Below, in pieces: positions 61,911-64,000 of a stretch of 64,000 nt of DNA. Under the pieces are notes generated by a model. That model saw only the letters and a list, made by a program, of their open reading frames with translations, had not been told where the DNA came from and searched no databases. Position 1 is the first letter of the stretch; every line of letters begins with the position of its first letter. The DNA is from Coriobacteriia bacterium (GTDB lineage: Bacteria; Actinomycetota; Coriobacteriia; Coriobacteriales; RUG033), in contig JAATFL010000012.1 of NCBI GenBank assembly GCA_015655215.1, forward strand, positions 62,001 through 126,000, read 5' to 3'. The translations under genes were made by a program, and so were the position numbers.

Positions 61911-62726
61911 TTGATCTACCAAACCCCCGGCATCCTCATCTACACCATTGCGGTCACCGCGCTCATCGGGCTGTGCATGGGGAGCTTTCTCAACTGTCTC
62001 GTCTGGCGCCGCACGAACGGCGAGTCCGTCCTTGCGGGGCGGAGCCACTGCACGACGTGCAACCACGTGCTCGGACCCCTCGACCTCATCCCCGTGGTGA
62101 GCTGGGTGGCGCTCAGGGGCCGCTGCCGTCACTGTGGTGCGCACGTCTCCGTGCGCTATCTGCTCGTCGAGGTGCTCACCGCCGTCATATACGTTTCCAT
62201 CGTGCTGGGTTTCGACCTCACCGTCGAGGCGGTGGCGATGCTCTTTCTGGCGAGCATCCTCATCTGCATCACGCTCACGGACCTGGATGACTCCACCATT
62301 CCCGACGGCTTCATCGTCGCCGGTGTCGTGGGCGCCCTGGTGTTCGCTGCCGCCCCCGCCATCATCGACGACTCCTCGATGCTCGCGCTGCTTCTCGCAT
62401 GGGGCGGTGCGCTGGCGTGCGGCCTGTCGGTCTCGTTACCGCTGTTCGTCCTCTCGCTCATCATGGACAGGGTGCTCAAGCGTGACTCGCTGGGCGGGGG
62501 CGATATCAAGCTCTTCTTCATGATCGGCATGTACTTCTCGTGGCAGGTCAATCTGTTCACCCTCATCGTTTCCTGCGTGCTTGGCATCGCGTTCTCGGTG
62601 ATCTGGTTCAAGGGGAGACTCGAGACGGGGAGGCAGTTCCCCTTCGGGCCGGCCATCGCCGCCGCCACGTGGGTCTCGATGCTCGTGGGTCCTGCTTGGA
62701 TCGGCTGGTACACCGGGTTGTTCTAG
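61911..62726 (+). CDS. pilD: Prepilin leader peptidase/N-methyltransferase PilD
   Basis: A 271-residue inner-membrane A24 aspartic protease that cleaves prepilins after Gly and methylates the new N-terminus. The methylase part has the two Cys pairs CTTC (47-50) and CRHC (72-75). The protease has its two aspartates in ITLTDLDDSTIPDG and GGGDIKLFFMIG, with about eight membrane segments. The start is a TTG with GAGGGGAG upstream. One peptidase is present for all five prepilin-like genes of the locus. Confidence 0.94.
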   Translation: MIYQTPGILIYTIAVTALIGLCMGSFLNCLVWRRTNGESVLAGRSHCTTCNHVLGPLDLIPVVSWVALRGRCRHCGAHVSVRYLLVEVLTAVIYVSIVLGFDLTVEAVAMLFLASILICITLTDLDDSTIPDGFIVAGVVGALVFAAAPAIIDDSSMLALLLAWGGALACGLSVSLPLFVLSLIMDRVLKRDSLGGGDIKLFFMIGMYFSWQVNLFTLIVSCVLGIAFSVIWFKGRLETGRQFPFGPAIAAATWVSMLVGPAWIGWYTGLF

Positions 62727-62845
62727 ATGCCACGCCGCGCTGTCTGCCTTCGTGTCGCCCCATGCCCGGGCACACGTCGTCGCGGTCGATGACGAGCACC
62801 CTCCTATTTCACGGAGGGGGTTTGGGTTGCCCGCCCGTTCTCTGT

Positions 62846-62853
62846 GCTATCAT
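62846..62853 (+). promoter_or_regulatory. Possible extended -10 upstream of pilM
   Basis: GCTATCAT, preceded by TG, resembles an extended -10 promoter, 40 bases before pilM. No clear -35 at the right distance (TTGCCC lies 15 bases upstream). Confidence 0.3.
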
Positions 62854-62893
62854 ATCAACGTGGTTCATAGTTTTGGAAAGAGACGGGTGCGGC

Positions 62894-64000
62894 ATGAACA
62901 TCGTCGGCATGGATATCGGCAATGGTGATTTGAAGCTGGTGATGCGTCAGCGGGGTACCACTCGTCTGATCGTCGAACGTATGCCGAAGAACCTCGTGGA
63001 CAACGGCCGCATCGTCGATCCTGATTCGATGTCGCGGTTCATCAAGCAGGTCAAGCGCAAGAACAGGATATCGTGGTCGGACTGCGCGCTCGTCCTCCCC
63101 TCGAACGTCACCTACTTCCGCAGTCTCACCGTGCCGGTGATGTCCGAGGAGCAACTCAGGTTCAATCTCCCGTATGAGTTTCGCGACTACGTGGCCAACG
63201 ATTCCGACGAGTACTTCTACGACTACGCGGTCACGGCGATACGCCTCCCCGTCCCCACGGGCGGCGAGGCGCCTGCCGCGTCGTCTGCGGCGGGCAAGGA
63301 GGCATCGGATGCGGACGGCTCTGCGGAACCGATGCCCGAGGTGGATGATGGCGCCGACGGCTCGGCGGTCTTGCCGGGCATCGACATCTGCGCGGCGGCC
63401 GTCGAGAAGGTGGTCATCGACCGATACACCGACATCCTCAGGCACGCCGGATTCAAACTGAGGCTCGCCCTCCCGCGTGAGATGGCATACATCGGGCTGC
63501 TCCGACGCTATCTCGTCGACCATCCCAACGAGGCGAAGAGAGAGTTCTGCATCGTCGACATAGGGTTCTTCCTCACCACCGTCGACATCTACGCGGGCAC
63601 CACGTACGTCGCGTCGCATACGCTCGAGCTGGGTTGCTTCCAGGTCGACCAGGTGATATCCGAGGTCATGGACGTCGAGGAGCACGTGGCGGCGAGCTAT
63701 CGCTACTCCAACCATCACGAGGTGCTCTTCAACCCGAAGTGCGTGGTGGTGTACGAGCGCTTCTGGACGGAGATCGTGCGCATCCTCAACTTCTACAATT
63801 TCGATAACCCCGACAACAACCTGCACGACATCTACTTCTGCGGCGGTGGCGCGGTGCTCGCCGCGCGCGTCAAGCACCTGGTCGACCTGGGAATGCATTC
63901 GAGCCTGACGATGCACGGCATCGCCGACCTCGTCCCGGGGGATGTGGAGCGGACGGACAACCTCTCATCATGCTCGCTCGCCTTGGCCATGGCCCTGACG
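62894..64000 (+). CDS. pilM: Type IV pilus assembly protein PilM (5' part, continues beyond window)
   Basis: An actin-like cytosolic protein that docks to PilN and links to the ATPase. The visible 369 residues start with MNIVGMDIGNGDLKLVMRQRG, an actin-fold phosphate-1 site, and contain FCIVDIGFFLTTVDIYAGT (phosphate 2) and DIYFCGGGAVLAARV (adenosine site). Between residues about 117 and 155 is an Ala/Asp/Glu-rich insert that typical PilM proteins lack. pilN and pilO would be expected immediately to the right of the window edge. Confidence 0.9.
   Translation, partial: MNIVGMDIGNGDLKLVMRQRGTTRLIVERMPKNLVDNGRIVDPDSMSRFIKQVKRKNRISWSDCALVLPSNVTYFRSLTVPVMSEEQLRFNLPYEFRDYVANDSDEYFYDYAVTAIRLPVPTGGEAPAASSAAGKEASDADGSAEPMPEVDDGADGSAVLPGIDICAAAVEKVVIDRYTDILRHAGFKLRLALPREMAYIGLLRRYLVDHPNEAKREFCIVDIGFFLTTVDIYAGTTYVASHTLELGCFQVDQVISEVMDVEEHVAASYRYSNHHEVLFNPKCVVVYERFWTEIVRILNFYNFDNPDNNLHDIYFCGGGAVLAARVKHLVDLGMHSSLTMHGIADLVPGDVERTDNLSSCSLALAMALT

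Overview
The window is a GC-rich chromosomal segment with short intergenic gaps, frequent GTG and TTG starts and many 4-nt or 11-nt gene overlaps. The gene content (bifunctional Rel, an Lgt/ArgR/ArgH set, a streptococcal-like rhamnose glycan locus, a RecJ-RecQ fusion and a complete type IV pilus locus) fits a Gram-positive actinobacterium of the Coriobacteriia (Olsenella/Atopobium/Collinsella-like). That placement is an inference from gene content; no rRNA or tRNA gene is visible to confirm it.

Region 1 (1-18250) is a cell-surface polysaccharide island. It holds the four dTDP-L-rhamnose genes (rfbA-rfbD-rfbB-rfbC), an ABC-2 polysaccharide exporter pair, two cytosolic glycosyltransferases, a large multi-pass membrane protein, and three RgpF-family (rhamnan synthesis F) genes on the opposite strand, one of them cut by the left window edge. 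It ends with an aminotransferase, a polyprenyl-phosphate sugar transferase and a membrane nucleotide-sugar 4,6-dehydratase, a PglE/PglC/PglF-like set expected to make the lipid-linked first sugar of a glycan. The stretch around the exporter is visibly more AT-rich than the rest.

Region 2 (18250-34550) is mostly housekeeping: glutaredoxin, a LicA-like choline kinase, ArgR, ArgH, a class A penicillin-binding protein with a repetitive Thr/Asn tail, a U32 RNA-hydroxylation-type protein, TyrS, a run of four small genes (NifU-like, two-CW, GNAT, CpXC), Lgt, an OPT transporter and YebC. Region 3 (34550-50753) is DNA repair, tRNA modification and secretion: ruvCAB behind a LexA/SOS-box match, a cold-shock protein, queH-queA-tgt, secD-secF, a 1309-residue RecJ-HIRAN-RecQ fusion, and rel.

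Region 4 (50938 to the right edge) is a type IV pilus locus. It runs from a giant 1322-residue prepilin-like protein with two GLUG-type blocks, through three minor-pilin-like genes, the extension ATPase PilB (with two MshEN-type c-di-GMP-binding motifs), the retraction ATPase PilT, PilC, the major pilin PilA with its own promoter, prepilin peptidase PilD, and PilM, which continues past the window. The most unusual items are the RecJ-HIRAN-RecQ fusion and the giant pilin-anchored GLUG protein with its K/I/J-like minor pilins.
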